Assembly: GCF_904848665.1 (NCBI RefSeq)
Contig: NZ_CAJHCQ010000019.1
Location: forward strand, 1 to 64,000
Reading direction: 5' to 3'
Length of the DNA: 64,000 nucleotides
Source: Paraburkholderia hiiakae
GTDB lineage: Bacteria; Pseudomonadota; Gammaproteobacteria; Burkholderiales; Burkholderiaceae
Part shown: positions 33,618 to 41,435 of the stretch, piece after piece
Numbering within the stretch: position 1 is the first letter of the stretch
Layout of the letters: every line of letters starts with the position of its first letter
Program-made: the position numbers and the translations under genes
Notes under the pieces: model-generated
What the model saw: the letters and a program-made list of their open reading frames with translations, nothing else
The model's database searches: none
What the model was told of the DNA's origin: nothing

Positions 33618-35012
33618 ATGGAGAAGCTGCTCGCGCGCCTGTGTTTCGTCCCCGCGCATGGGGCGACGCTGCAGACCACGTTGATTCAATCGCTCGCCGA
33701 TGCGGGCATCGTTGCGATCACACATCAAATGGCCGACGCGTGCGCGGCGCCACTCCTGATCGTGTGCGACACCGTCACGGCTCAGGTTTACGACACGGTA
33801 GCCGAAGCGGCGGCACGGACTGACTCTCGCATCGTCGTCATCCTGTTGAACGCGCCAGACCTGGCTCCCGAAGTACCATGGCGTTTAGTGCGCGCCGGAG
33901 CCGACGATGTGCTGGCCGCGGATCACGCTGCGTGGCTTGCGGCACGCCTGCACGCCCAGATTCTCCGATGGAACGCCGTCGACGAACTCGTCGCATCCGG
34001 ACCCGTCGTCGCGTATGCGCCGGGCACGTCGCCCGCGTGGCGCAAAACGCTTAGGCGTACCGTCGAAGTTGCGCGATTCTCAGCGGGTTGTGTGCTTTTG
34101 GGTGGTGAAAGCGGAACGGGCAAGCAGGTGCTCGCCGAACTGATCCATGCGCTGGATTCGCGAGAACGCAAAGCCAATCTGGTGACGGTGGATTGCACCA
34201 CGCTTCTGCCCGAACTGGCCGGAAGCGAACTCTTTGGCCATGAAAAGGGCGCGTTCACCGGCGCAATCGCCTCGCGTGACGGCGCATTTGCACTCGCCGA
34301 CGGTGGCACGCTGTTCCTCGACGAAATCGGCGAATTGCCTGTCACGTTGCAAGCCCATTTGCTCCGGGTTCTCCAGGAGAAGGAATTCAAACGTGTCGGC
34401 GGCAACGCTTTTTCGAGTACCGAATTCCGCCTCATTTCAGCCACCAACCGCGACCTGGCCGACGAGGTGAGAAAGGGACGCTTCCGGCTCGACCTGTTTC
34501 ACCGCATCGTGTCCTTCAACGTCAGACTGCCGCCGCTGCGCGAGCGGCAAGACGACGTATTGCTGCTTTTCAATCGGTTCCTGCGTGAGTTGATGCCGGA
34601 CGAACCGTCCCCCGAAGTCGATCGCACAGTTAGCCTGTATTTGCGCCAGCGCGCCTGGCCCGGCAACGTGCGGGAGCTCAAGCAGCTCGCCACGCAGATG
34701 GCGACCCATCACGTCGGTGTCGGCCCGCTGACCATTGGCGACATCCCCGAAGACGAGCGATGCAGTTTCGATATGCGCCGGCTAGACTGGCGCGACGAAA
34801 AGTTCGAGCAGGCAATCATGCGCGCGGTCGAATTGGGTGCAGGGCTAAAATCGATCGGACAGGAAGCGGAGACCACGGCAATTCGCCTGGCGCTTGGCCT
34901 TGCCAACGGCAATCTGCATCGTGCCGCGCAAAATCTGCGAGTCACCGACCGTGCGCTACAGATGCGTCGTGCCGGCGAACGGCAGTTACCCGATAGCAGA
35001 CATCTCGCCTGA
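33618..35012 (+). CDS. Sigma-54-dependent enhancer-binding activator
   Basis: This 464-residue bacterial enhancer-binding protein has an AAA+ domain with Walker A GGESGTGKQ (162-170), the sigma-54 contact loop GAFTGA (211-216), Walker B TLFLDEIG (231-238), and a C-terminal Fis-type helix-turn-helix (NLHRAAQNLRVTDRALQMRR). The N-terminal 120 residues look like a degenerate receiver domain (LLIVCDTVTAQ, RIVVILLNAP, RAGADDVLAAD) without the acidic pocket and phosphoacceptor Asp, so it is probably not phosphorylated. It most likely activates the sigma-54 promoter at 41233. The ATG at 33618 has GAGG ten bases upstream; a GTG at 33588 is less likely. Its 3' end overlaps the convergent PLP enzyme gene by 71 bp. 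Confidence 0.9.
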   Translation: MEKLLARLCFVPAHGATLQTTLIQSLADAGIVAITHQMADACAAPLLIVCDTVTAQVYDTVAEAAARTDSRIVVILLNAPDLAPEVPWRLVRAGADDVLAADHAAWLAARLHAQILRWNAVDELVASGPVVAYAPGTSPAWRKTLRRTVEVARFSAGCVLLGGESGTGKQVLAELIHALDSRERKANLVTVDCTTLLPELAGSELFGHEKGAFTGAIASRDGAFALADGGTLFLDEIGELPVTLQAHLLRVLQEKEFKRVGGNAFSSTEFRLISATNRDLADEVRKGRFRLDLFHRIVSFNVRLPPLRERQDDVLLLFNRFLRELMPDEPSPEVDRTVSLYLRQRAWPGNVRELKQLATQMATHHVGVGPLTIGDIPEDERCSFDMRRLDWRDEKFEQAIMRAVELGAGLKSIGQEAETTAIRLALGLANGNLHRAAQNLRVTDRALQMRRAGERQLPDSRHLA

Positions 35013-36102
35013 AAGGCCGCGAGTGCGCGCGCGGGCGCGGCATGCGGCGCAACGCCCGCTCGATTTCAGCCGCCGCGAAATCGATCTCGTCCAACTCGTG
35101 AGATGCGGTCACGATGAATGACAACTGTGGCACAGCGCTGCCGTACGGTCTGCGCAGCACGGCTTCGATGCCGCGCGCCGCGAGTGCCTTGAAGAGATCG
35201 ACAGCACGCAAGCCGCCCAGATCCAGCGTCTGTACCGGGAATAGTCCACCGAACGTCTCGATCCCGACAGCATGGAGCCGCTCGCGCAAGCACAGCAGAT
35301 TGCGCAGCAATCGCGCACGAAGCTTTTCGCCGGACAAGCGGTTCAGCGCCATGGCCGCCAGTCCCGCGCACAAATGCGCGTTCGAGGGCGGACTGCAATG
35401 GACGCGTGTCAACGCCTGTCCGCGCAGGTCGTCGATGACGGACTGCGCGCCGGAAATCGCGGCGACAGGTACGCCAAACGCCTTCGCGCACGACGTAACG
35501 GTAATGACGTCGGGCACGTCGAGTCCGAGCCACCGCAGCGAGCCGCCACCACCGCAGCCGTAGGGTTGCGCCCTTGACGGCCCGTGGCCGAGGATGCCGA
35601 GGGCCTGCGTGTCGTCGGCAACGAGCACGCCGCCCCAGGCACGCACCACGTTCAGCAGCTCGGCGTAGGGCGCGACGCAGCCACCGTCGGGCCAGACTCC
35701 GTCGATGAATACGGCTGGCCGGCACCTGCGTCGCGAGGCGTGCCGCTCCAGCAACTTGCGCAGGCTAGCGGGATCGTTGTGCGGAAATCGGAGCACTGGC
35801 ACGCCCCGCGCGAGCGCCCGTTCGAGCCCCCACCAGGTGATGGTGTACGCGCCTGCGTCGGCCAGCATCAACGTATCGGGTTTCGCGAGCCAGCCGACGA
35901 GATCCAAAATCGCATGCAGCGTCGAGGTCATGGCAATACAGCCCTCACGTCCCTGCAGCGCCGCGAGTTCATGCTCGAACCGTGGGGCCGCATGCGCGAC
36001 CCGCAACGCGGCCGGGACACCCTCGGTCAAGGTGTCCCAGCGCGGCAGCGTGCCGCTTGCGTGCCTCATGCCCAGATAAAGCGCCGAGGTGAAGTCGATC
36101 AT
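34942..36102 (-). CDS. PLP-dependent BioF/KBL-fold enzyme (alpha-oxoamine synthase-like)
   Basis: This 386-residue fold-type I PLP protein aligns by eye with alpha-oxoamine synthases and related aminotransferases. The Schiff-base lysine is in TSCAKAFGVP (Lys207), the ring-stacking/Asp region is VADDTQALGILGHGP (161-175), and ISGAQSVIDDL follows. The usual D-E-A-H-S-x-G motif is D-D-T-Q-A-L-G, so the active-site His is replaced. That departs from BioF and KBL and argues against simple biotin synthesis. It is the last gene of the sigma-54-driven operon, 12 nt after the 588-residue protein. It may modify an amino acid or acyl group on the products of this locus; that is inference. Confidence 0.8.
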   Translation of the reverse strand: MIDFTSALYLGMRHASGTLPRWDTLTEGVPAALRVAHAAPRFEHELAALQGREGCIAMTSTLHAILDLVGWLAKPDTLMLADAGAYTITWWGLERALARGVPVLRFPHNDPASLRKLLERHASRRRCRPAVFIDGVWPDGGCVAPYAELLNVVRAWGGVLVADDTQALGILGHGPSRAQPYGCGGGGSLRWLGLDVPDVITVTSCAKAFGVPVAAISGAQSVIDDLRGQALTRVHCSPPSNAHLCAGLAAMALNRLSGEKLRARLLRNLLCLRERLHAVGIETFGGLFPVQTLDLGGLRAVDLFKALAARGIEAVLRRPYGSAVPQLSFIVTASHELDEIDFAAAEIERALRRMPRPRAHSRPFRRDVCYRVTAVRRHDASVAHGR

Positions 36103-36114
36103 GACATTGCGCGC

Positions 36115-37881
36115 TCACCTTACCGCAGCAAGCTGCTTCTGGAGCCGGGAACTCAGCAGGAGCGACGGCGGCGTCGCATCGACCGGGCGGTCCGGCGCGA
36201 TCAGGTCGACGCCGGTGGCTGCGCGATACGCATGCGCGTAGGCCTGAATCTCCGGTCTCCAGTACCGCAGCCAGCCTTTTGCGCGCATGGGATCGTTGGT
36301 GTCGCTCCACGCGCCATAACGGATCGAGAGCACGATCTGCTCGCCATACCGTGCGAGATCGCGGAAATGAATGACGCTGACATCCGTCCAGCCCTGCAGC
36401 CGCTTCATCGCATCGACGCGATCCATCCACGGTTCCGGGTAGGCGATCATCGTGCGCGTGGGCAGATACTCGCGAAATTCCGGGCGCGCGAGCAGCCATT
36501 GCTCCATCAGCATCTCCATGCGCGCCATTGTCGGCATGTCGCCGATCTGGTTGCTGCCGCCTTCAGACAGAATCATATGCACCTGACGCAACGCGTTGAG
36601 CGCCGGGAAGGCGTCGGCCACGACTGTCGTTTGATCGTCCTGCTGGAAGAACTGATGTGCGATACGGAGCAACGTATGGAACGCCTCCAGAAACCGTGAG
36701 CGGCTATCCGCCGGGCGCAGGTTGGGAACCGCCTTGCCGGTGAGGGACATGCCATATTCGTGGTCGTACTCATAAGCGCGCCGCGGCAAAGTGAGCCAGT
36801 GTTGCTCGTCGTTGATCAGACTCCAGATCAGGTTGTTCAGCGGGCGCAGCGGATCGATTTCGAGGTTGGCCAGCGGATCGTTACCCAGCGGCGATCTGAC
36901 GTTCTGGAAGCGGCGCTTGATCACGTTGATGGTCTGCGTGAGCATCGCTTCCTCGTACCAGTAGCACCAGATGAGCTCGATGAAACATGGCTCGAGCAAT
37001 TTATTGCGTAGGAGCCCAAAGCAGTGCTGTCCCCACGCCCGATCTTGCTCGCCGTCGATCTCCGCGCCTAGCGTCGCCTTGAATCCTTCGTCGGGGAACT
37101 TCTTCGCGATCAGCGCGAGGTAAGGAAGCGTCAGTTCGTCGGTCCCGTTGATCTTGACGAGGTACCGTTGCCATAATTTTTCCAGATTCACCTTGCCGTC
37201 TGTGCATGAGTTCTCGAGCAGATGTTTGAGATCGTGCTCATCGAACGAACGATTGGCGAGCGGAACACCGCAGCTCACCACCAGAAAGGCTTCCGTGGCG
37301 ACCTTGAGCAAACGGTACGCGTCGGTGTCGTTGAATGGCAGCGAGCGGCGTCTTTGCAGACTCGTATAACGCGCGCGCATTTTTTTTTCGTCATGGCCGA
37401 TACGTTCGCTCGCCGGCTCGTCGCACAACACTAGCGAAATGAAATCCGAATAGCGCTGGAAGTCGAGCGCTTCCGTGCTCTTGCGAATCGTCACCCACAA
37501 GGCCAGATCGTCGGTTGCCGTGTCGAGCGCGCGCTCCATCGTGACCGCAAGCGCCGAGCCCGACGCTACGCCACGCGGCCCAACGACCGCGATCTCCTTG
37601 CCGAGGAGTTCGTCGGGATGCCCGCCCACGCCGGGCTTGAGCTTGCCCTCGACCTCCAGGGTATGGTTTCCCAGCGTCAAGCCCGTCGTGTCCCACATCA
37701 GCTCTCGCGCATCGGGGTCGATCTTCTCGCCGTCGAGCGGCTTGCCGTCCATCTTCCACTCATAGGTATAGATCGGCGGGTACGGGGGCTGGCCAGTGGG
37801 CGGCACGGCCTCCAACATCACCCGCATGCCCTCGTGAATATCCTTGGTGTGGATATTGAGCGTGCAATCTCTGACTGTCAT
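36115..37881 (-). CDS. 588-residue protein of unknown family in the sigma-54 operon
   Basis: I do not recognise this protein. Residues 1-110 are beta-rich (CTLNIHTKDIHEGMRVMLEAV, IYTYEWKMDGKPLDGEKIDP, GNHTLEVEGKL), resembling an Ig/PKD-like domain for binding or display. Residues 110-588 are mostly helical and rich in Trp and aromatic residues (CFIELIWCYWYEEAMLT, NNLIWSLINDEQHWLTLPRRAYEYDHEYG). No signal peptide is present, so it is probably cytoplasmic or exported by an unknown route. Fourth of five genes, 61 nt after the metallopeptidase-like gene. The start at 37881 is chosen over one at 37932 because GAGAG lies just upstream. Confidence 0.85.
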   Translation of the reverse strand: MTVRDCTLNIHTKDIHEGMRVMLEAVPPTGQPPYPPIYTYEWKMDGKPLDGEKIDPDARELMWDTTGLTLGNHTLEVEGKLKPGVGGHPDELLGKEIAVVGPRGVASGSALAVTMERALDTATDDLALWVTIRKSTEALDFQRYSDFISLVLCDEPASERIGHDEKKMRARYTSLQRRRSLPFNDTDAYRLLKVATEAFLVVSCGVPLANRSFDEHDLKHLLENSCTDGKVNLEKLWQRYLVKINGTDELTLPYLALIAKKFPDEGFKATLGAEIDGEQDRAWGQHCFGLLRNKLLEPCFIELIWCYWYEEAMLTQTINVIKRRFQNVRSPLGNDPLANLEIDPLRPLNNLIWSLINDEQHWLTLPRRAYEYDHEYGMSLTGKAVPNLRPADSRSRFLEAFHTLLRIAHQFFQQDDQTTVVADAFPALNALRQVHMILSEGGSNQIGDMPTMARMEMLMEQWLLARPEFREYLPTRTMIAYPEPWMDRVDAMKRLQGWTDVSVIHFRDLARYGEQIVLSIRYGAWSDTNDPMRAKGWLRYWRPEIQAYAHAYRAATGVDLIAPDRPVDATPPSLLLSSRLQKQLAAVR

Positions 37882-37942
37882 GATGCTCTCCAGTAAATGA
37901 AGGGGACTTGCTCGCTCCGCGATGCGTCGCATCGCTCCGATA

Positions 37943-39250
37943 TCAAGCCAGCGCAGCTAACCGCCTCGTCCCGCCTTTCGCATTGGCGCAAAACAGCGAC
38001 ATATCCAGCGTGCCGCGCAACGCCCAGTGCGTGAGCAGCGCCCCAACCAGTTCTCTTTCCTGCGCCGGATCGATCTGCTGGTCCGAACGGGCCTGCGAGA
38101 TCGCCGCGAGCGCAATGCATGGCGTCAGCGCGAACAACGCTCGCCGGGAACTCGCAAGCGCCGGCCACAACTGCCGCAAGCGCCAAGGGGCAATTCGATC
38201 GACCTCCAGCACTTCCTTGAGCGAACGTCCTTTGAGCCTGCGCGGCCGGTGGTTCGCGATTAGCGTGACGAGGCTCGGCATCGTGCTTTCGAGCAGGTCG
38301 AACAACCCGCCGTGGCCGCTCATCGCTGCGGGCTTCGGATACAAGGTCATCCACACGCGCTCCAGTTCCTGCCACTGCGGATCGGGGAACAACGCAGCGC
38401 CTATCGCGCAACTGAGCCTCACACGCAGCCACGGAACGGGATGAGGATCGTCGTTCGACAAACGAAACACGAACACGCGAGGCAACGTGACGATGCTGAT
38501 GAGCCCGAGCGTCGAGCCGATTCCCACTCGTGCAATCGCCCAGAAGTCAGCGAGAATCTCGTTGAGCCAGCGGTCCCACAGTTGCCATGCGAGCGCTTCC
38601 GGCCGCTGCTGATTCGCGAGCGATCCCAACGTTTCGTGCAAGGAAGTCGCGAGGTCCAGCAGCGCCGCCGCCTGGTGCCCAACCTCGTGGAAGAGCGAAG
38701 AGGCGATGCCGGTCCCCACCATGCGCTCGCGCGGCATGCGGATCACTGCCACCGGGCTGTGGCCGCCCCCGGGCAAACGGGTGCGCGCACGGCGAATCGC
38801 TCCTCCCCCGCCGCGTTCGAGGTAGCAGATGATGGGCGGCGGCTCGTAGATGCCGGGCAGGCGAATCGCGTCCTGCGCCGCCATGTCCATGCCGGAGAGC
38901 CACACGCCCACCCGATGCTCGCTGCGCTGGCTGATGGCGTGCGCGAAGATGTCGAGATGCGTGAGCACGACGTTGAAGCGCAGGCGCAGGAACGTGAAGC
39001 GCCGCTGCGCCACCGCCGGCTCGACCCTGCGCGCGTGCGCGCTCGACGACCAGCGGATGAACTCGCCAACGGCCTCGCGCAGCCGGCTGCGTCCGTCGAC
39101 GAGATAAGCCTCGATCGCCGACTGCGCAGCCGGCATGAGTCCCGCTGCGGGAACCATGGTGTCGGTCAGCGCGAACGGCTGCACCAGTTCGAGCCGGCTC
39201 ATGAGCGCGAGCGCCTCGGTGTGCAGGAAGCCAACAGCGTCGCTAGCCAT
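37943..39250 (-). CDS. Putative HExxH metallopeptidase-like protein
   Basis: This 435-residue protein contains FHEVGHQ (HExxH at 188-192) followed about 40 residues later by NEILADFWAIA (Glu231, Asp235), the spacing of a gluzincin third ligand with the conserved downstream Asp. This strongly suggests a zinc protease, though overall similarity to a named peptidase family is not evident. The N-terminal 150 residues are helical, and the C-terminus is Arg-rich (NHRPRRLKGRSLKEVLEVDRIAPWRLRQLWPAL). There is no signal peptide. It lies 11 nt downstream of the larger glycine-zipper gene, so processing of one or both zipper proteins is the obvious hypothesis. Confidence 0.8.
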   Translation of the reverse strand: MASDAVGFLHTEALALMSRLELVQPFALTDTMVPAAGLMPAAQSAIEAYLVDGRSRLREAVGEFIRWSSSAHARRVEPAVAQRRFTFLRLRFNVVLTHLDIFAHAISQRSEHRVGVWLSGMDMAAQDAIRLPGIYEPPPIICYLERGGGGAIRRARTRLPGGGHSPVAVIRMPRERMVGTGIASSLFHEVGHQAAALLDLATSLHETLGSLANQQRPEALAWQLWDRWLNEILADFWAIARVGIGSTLGLISIVTLPRVFVFRLSNDDPHPVPWLRVRLSCAIGAALFPDPQWQELERVWMTLYPKPAAMSGHGGLFDLLESTMPSLVTLIANHRPRRLKGRSLKEVLEVDRIAPWRLRQLWPALASSRRALFALTPCIALAAISQARSDQQIDPAQERELVGALLTHWALRGTLDMSLFCANAKGGTRRLAALA

Positions 39251-39261
39251 GATTCAACCCC

Positions 39262-40467
39262 TCAGACACCAATGATGTAGATATGCGGACCCCGGCGGAT
39301 CCATTGACCTCGCTGGCCGGCAAACGCGGCTTGAGGCACGGCCGCCGCGACGCCTGCCATCTGCGGGTAAAACAGCGCCTGCGGCGGCTGCACGACTGCC
39401 GCTTGCGACGGCGGTCTCGCAGCAAAGACGGGGGCGGCCGGTGCCGCAGCGGCCGGCGGCCGAGGCGCCGGGAAGCGCGGAGCCGAAACAGGGGGCGCCG
39501 GGAAATGCACTGGCATGGCATGTGGCGCCGCGACGCCGGGCACCGCCGCGCGTGCGACGGGCACATTCGCAGCCACGCGATGCGCCAGCGGCACGTTCGG
39601 AACTGGCGCGTGCGGAGCGGGAATGCGCGCTGTTGGCGCTTTCGGCATTAGCGCGTGCGGGTGCCGATGGTGACGCAGCGCTGCATTCTGCGCAGTCGCC
39701 TCCATCTCCCCCCAGCCGCCGTCACCACCGTCGGGGTACATTCCGTCCGGTATGGCGTCGATATCGTCGTAAGGCGGCGCGATATCCATCGGAGGCGCAA
39801 CGGCAACCGGTGGTGCGACTGGATAGCGCCGGCGATAGCCACCGTACCTGCTGCGCCGCGTGCGCATGGCATTCATCATGGCCATTCGAACCGCCTGGTT
39901 CGGTGGCATCCTGCGATGCGAACTCTTCAGATAACGGCCGGCCTGCGAGGCGAAGTTGACGAAGCCTTCCGCCTGCATATAGGCCTTGTCTTCGCCGGAG
40001 AAACCTTCCGTCTCGGCCTCGAGTGATTTGCTCAACGCGCCGCCAAGCGCACCGCCGAGCGCACCGCCTACCGGGCCACCGAAGAACGTGCCGGCGGCCG
40101 TCGCGGCAATGGGCAACACCGTTTTGCCTACCGTGCGCAGCGCCCCCCCAAGCGTCTTCAGGACGCCCGGCGCCACCGAGCCGATCCCTTTGCCGATCTT
40201 GCTGATCAGGTTGCCGAGGAAATATTCGTATTCCTCTTCATTCGACACGCCCAGCGCCTCCATGGTCAGTTCCATCTCCTCCTCTTCAGAGAGCACGCCT
40301 TCGCCTTCGGCTTCCGCTTCCGCCTGCGTGCGACGCGGCTCGGGATGATCGCCCGCGAACTCATATTCGCCGAACCCGAACGATTCACCTTCGGCTTCGT
40401 ATTCGCCGAACTCCTGTTCGCCCGGTTGCGCGGCGAACTCCACTACCGTCCTGTCCAGGTCATGCAT
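39262..40467 (-). CDS. Large acidic glycine-zipper protein with W-x-RRG tail
   Basis: A 401-residue protein in four zones. Residues 1-65 are extremely acidic with Glu/Tyr/Phe repeats (EFGEYEAEGESFGFGEYEFAG). Residues 66-145 contain EEMELTMEALGVSNEEEYEYFLGNLISKIGKGIG and a glycine zipper (GTFFGGPVGGALGGALGGALS). Residues 190-215 are helical and Arg-rich. The long C-terminal region is Pro/Ala-rich and likely disordered, ending in RGQWIRRGPHIYIIGV. It is a paralogue of the 217-residue protein upstream (shared zones and order). The ATG at 40467 has AAGGAGCTGAC before it; a GTG nine codons earlier does not. No family name known to me. Confidence 0.85.
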   Translation of the reverse strand: MHDLDRTVVEFAAQPGEQEFGEYEAEGESFGFGEYEFAGDHPEPRRTQAEAEAEGEGVLSEEEEMELTMEALGVSNEEEYEYFLGNLISKIGKGIGSVAPGVLKTLGGALRTVGKTVLPIAATAAGTFFGGPVGGALGGALGGALSKSLEAETEGFSGEDKAYMQAEGFVNFASQAGRYLKSSHRRMPPNQAVRMAMMNAMRTRRSRYGGYRRRYPVAPPVAVAPPMDIAPPYDDIDAIPDGMYPDGGDGGWGEMEATAQNAALRHHRHPHALMPKAPTARIPAPHAPVPNVPLAHRVAANVPVARAAVPGVAAPHAMPVHFPAPPVSAPRFPAPRPPAAAAPAAPVFAARPPSQAAVVQPPQALFYPQMAGVAAAVPQAAFAGQRGQWIRRGPHIYIIGV

Positions 40468-40533
40468 GTCAGCTCCTTCAAGGTTGACGCCCACGATGTG
40501 GGCAGGAAGCCACGCGGCCAGGGCCTGTTCACA

Positions 40534-41187
40534 TCAATAACGGACCCCGGCGTTCAGTACGACGATCGTATTGCCGCGACGGACCCAGCGGTGCCGATGT
40601 CCGTGGCCAAGCGACTGCCCGCAATGTGGACAGTTCGATTGCGCGAAGCCGCCCGCGAGGCCTGGCGCGAAGCGCTGGGCCGCCCGCATCAGGGCGCCAT
40701 GCGCGATCGACCGGTCGTCCGCGGTTCCGAAAGCGTTCGCGGCCTCCTGCCCGGCGCTGCCAGCGAAACGAACGAGGCGCCGCGCAAGTTCGAATTCGCG
40801 GTCCTCGTTGCTGAGTCCTTCGAGTTCGAGACCGAAGGCCTGCCCCACAGCCGGCAAAAGCGTCGCGCCGATCTGTGCGCCCTCCGGACCGCCGAGCCTG
40901 CCGCCAATGGCGCTGCCAATGATTGGCAGCGCCTGCTTCGCGATCGGTTTGATTGAAGAGACCAGCGCCTTGCCGGTATCGGAGCTCAGGAAGCCGCCAA
41001 TACTTTTCGCGGCGCTGCTAACGACGTCGCCGAGGAACTGCTCGAGCTCCGCTTCGTTGGCGACTTCGAGCGCTTCGGACGCCAGTTCCATTTCGTTTAG
41101 TTCTGCGAATGGAGCCGTGGCCTCGCTGGCTTCTGCTTCGCCGTACTGGCCGCCGGGTTGATTCGTGTAGCCGTAGAGAGTGTTCAT
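40534..41187 (-). CDS. Small acidic glycine-zipper protein with W-x-RRG tail
   Basis: This 217-residue protein is the first gene of the sigma-54 operon. It shows the same layout as its neighbour: an acidic N-terminus, NEMELASEALEVANEAELEQFLGDVVSSAAKSIGG, a glycine-rich hydrophobic hairpin (KPIAKQALPIIGSAIGGRLGGPEGAQIG), LEGLSNEDREFELARRLVRFAGSAG, and a C-terminal HRWVRRGNTIVVLNAGV. It also has a C-x-x-C/His cluster (NCPHCGQSLGHGHRHRW) that could bind zinc. Glycine zippers insert into or oligomerise on membranes, so a secreted or membrane-active peptide precursor is possible. AAGGAG lies nine bases before the ATG. Confidence 0.85.
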   Translation of the reverse strand: MNTLYGYTNQPGGQYGEAEASEATAPFAELNEMELASEALEVANEAELEQFLGDVVSSAAKSIGGFLSSDTGKALVSSIKPIAKQALPIIGSAIGGRLGGPEGAQIGATLLPAVGQAFGLELEGLSNEDREFELARRLVRFAGSAGQEAANAFGTADDRSIAHGALMRAAQRFAPGLAGGFAQSNCPHCGQSLGHGHRHRWVRRGNTIVVLNAGVRY

Positions 41188-41232
41188 GAGTGCCGCTCCT
41201 TGCAGTTTCCGGGGTGGAGTCGCACCCGGAAG

Positions 41233-41248
41233 TGCAAGGGCTGTGCCA
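41233..41248 (-). promoter_or_regulatory. Sigma-54 (-24/-12) promoter of the glycine-zipper operon
   Basis: On the minus strand the site reads TGGCACA-GCCC-TTGCA, against the sigma-54 consensus TGGCACG-N4-TTGCW, a single mismatch. The flanking bases also fit (AC before TGG, T three bases after TTGCA). Transcription would start near 41222, leaving a 35-nt leader before the 217-codon gene. The activator gene for this class of promoter lies at the far end of the same locus. Confidence 0.85.
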
Positions 41249-41383
41249 GTCAGATGACGCTCACGTGCAAGCCTCTATGGACAAGGATCGGCGCGAAGCA
41301 CAGCACAAGGCTATGGCAGGCGCGCGCGCAACCGGCACGAAGCAGGCTTCGCATCGCAGGGATATTGGGGACCAACAGGCGAA

Positions 41384-41410
41384 GGTCTCTTCTTCATCCG
41401 GTTAGAGACC
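41384..41410. promoter_or_regulatory. GGTCTCT-N13-AGAGACC inverted repeat upstream of the sigma-54 promoter
   Basis: Seven-base perfect arms 13 nt apart, centred about 175 bp upstream of the predicted sigma-54 start site, the usual distance for an enhancer bound by a Fis-type activator dimer. It is also 26 nt downstream of the GST stop (minus strand) and could form a weak hairpin there, but no T-run follows. Confidence 0.55.
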
Positions 41411-41435
41411 AGCCCGGCTATGACAGGCGCGATCG

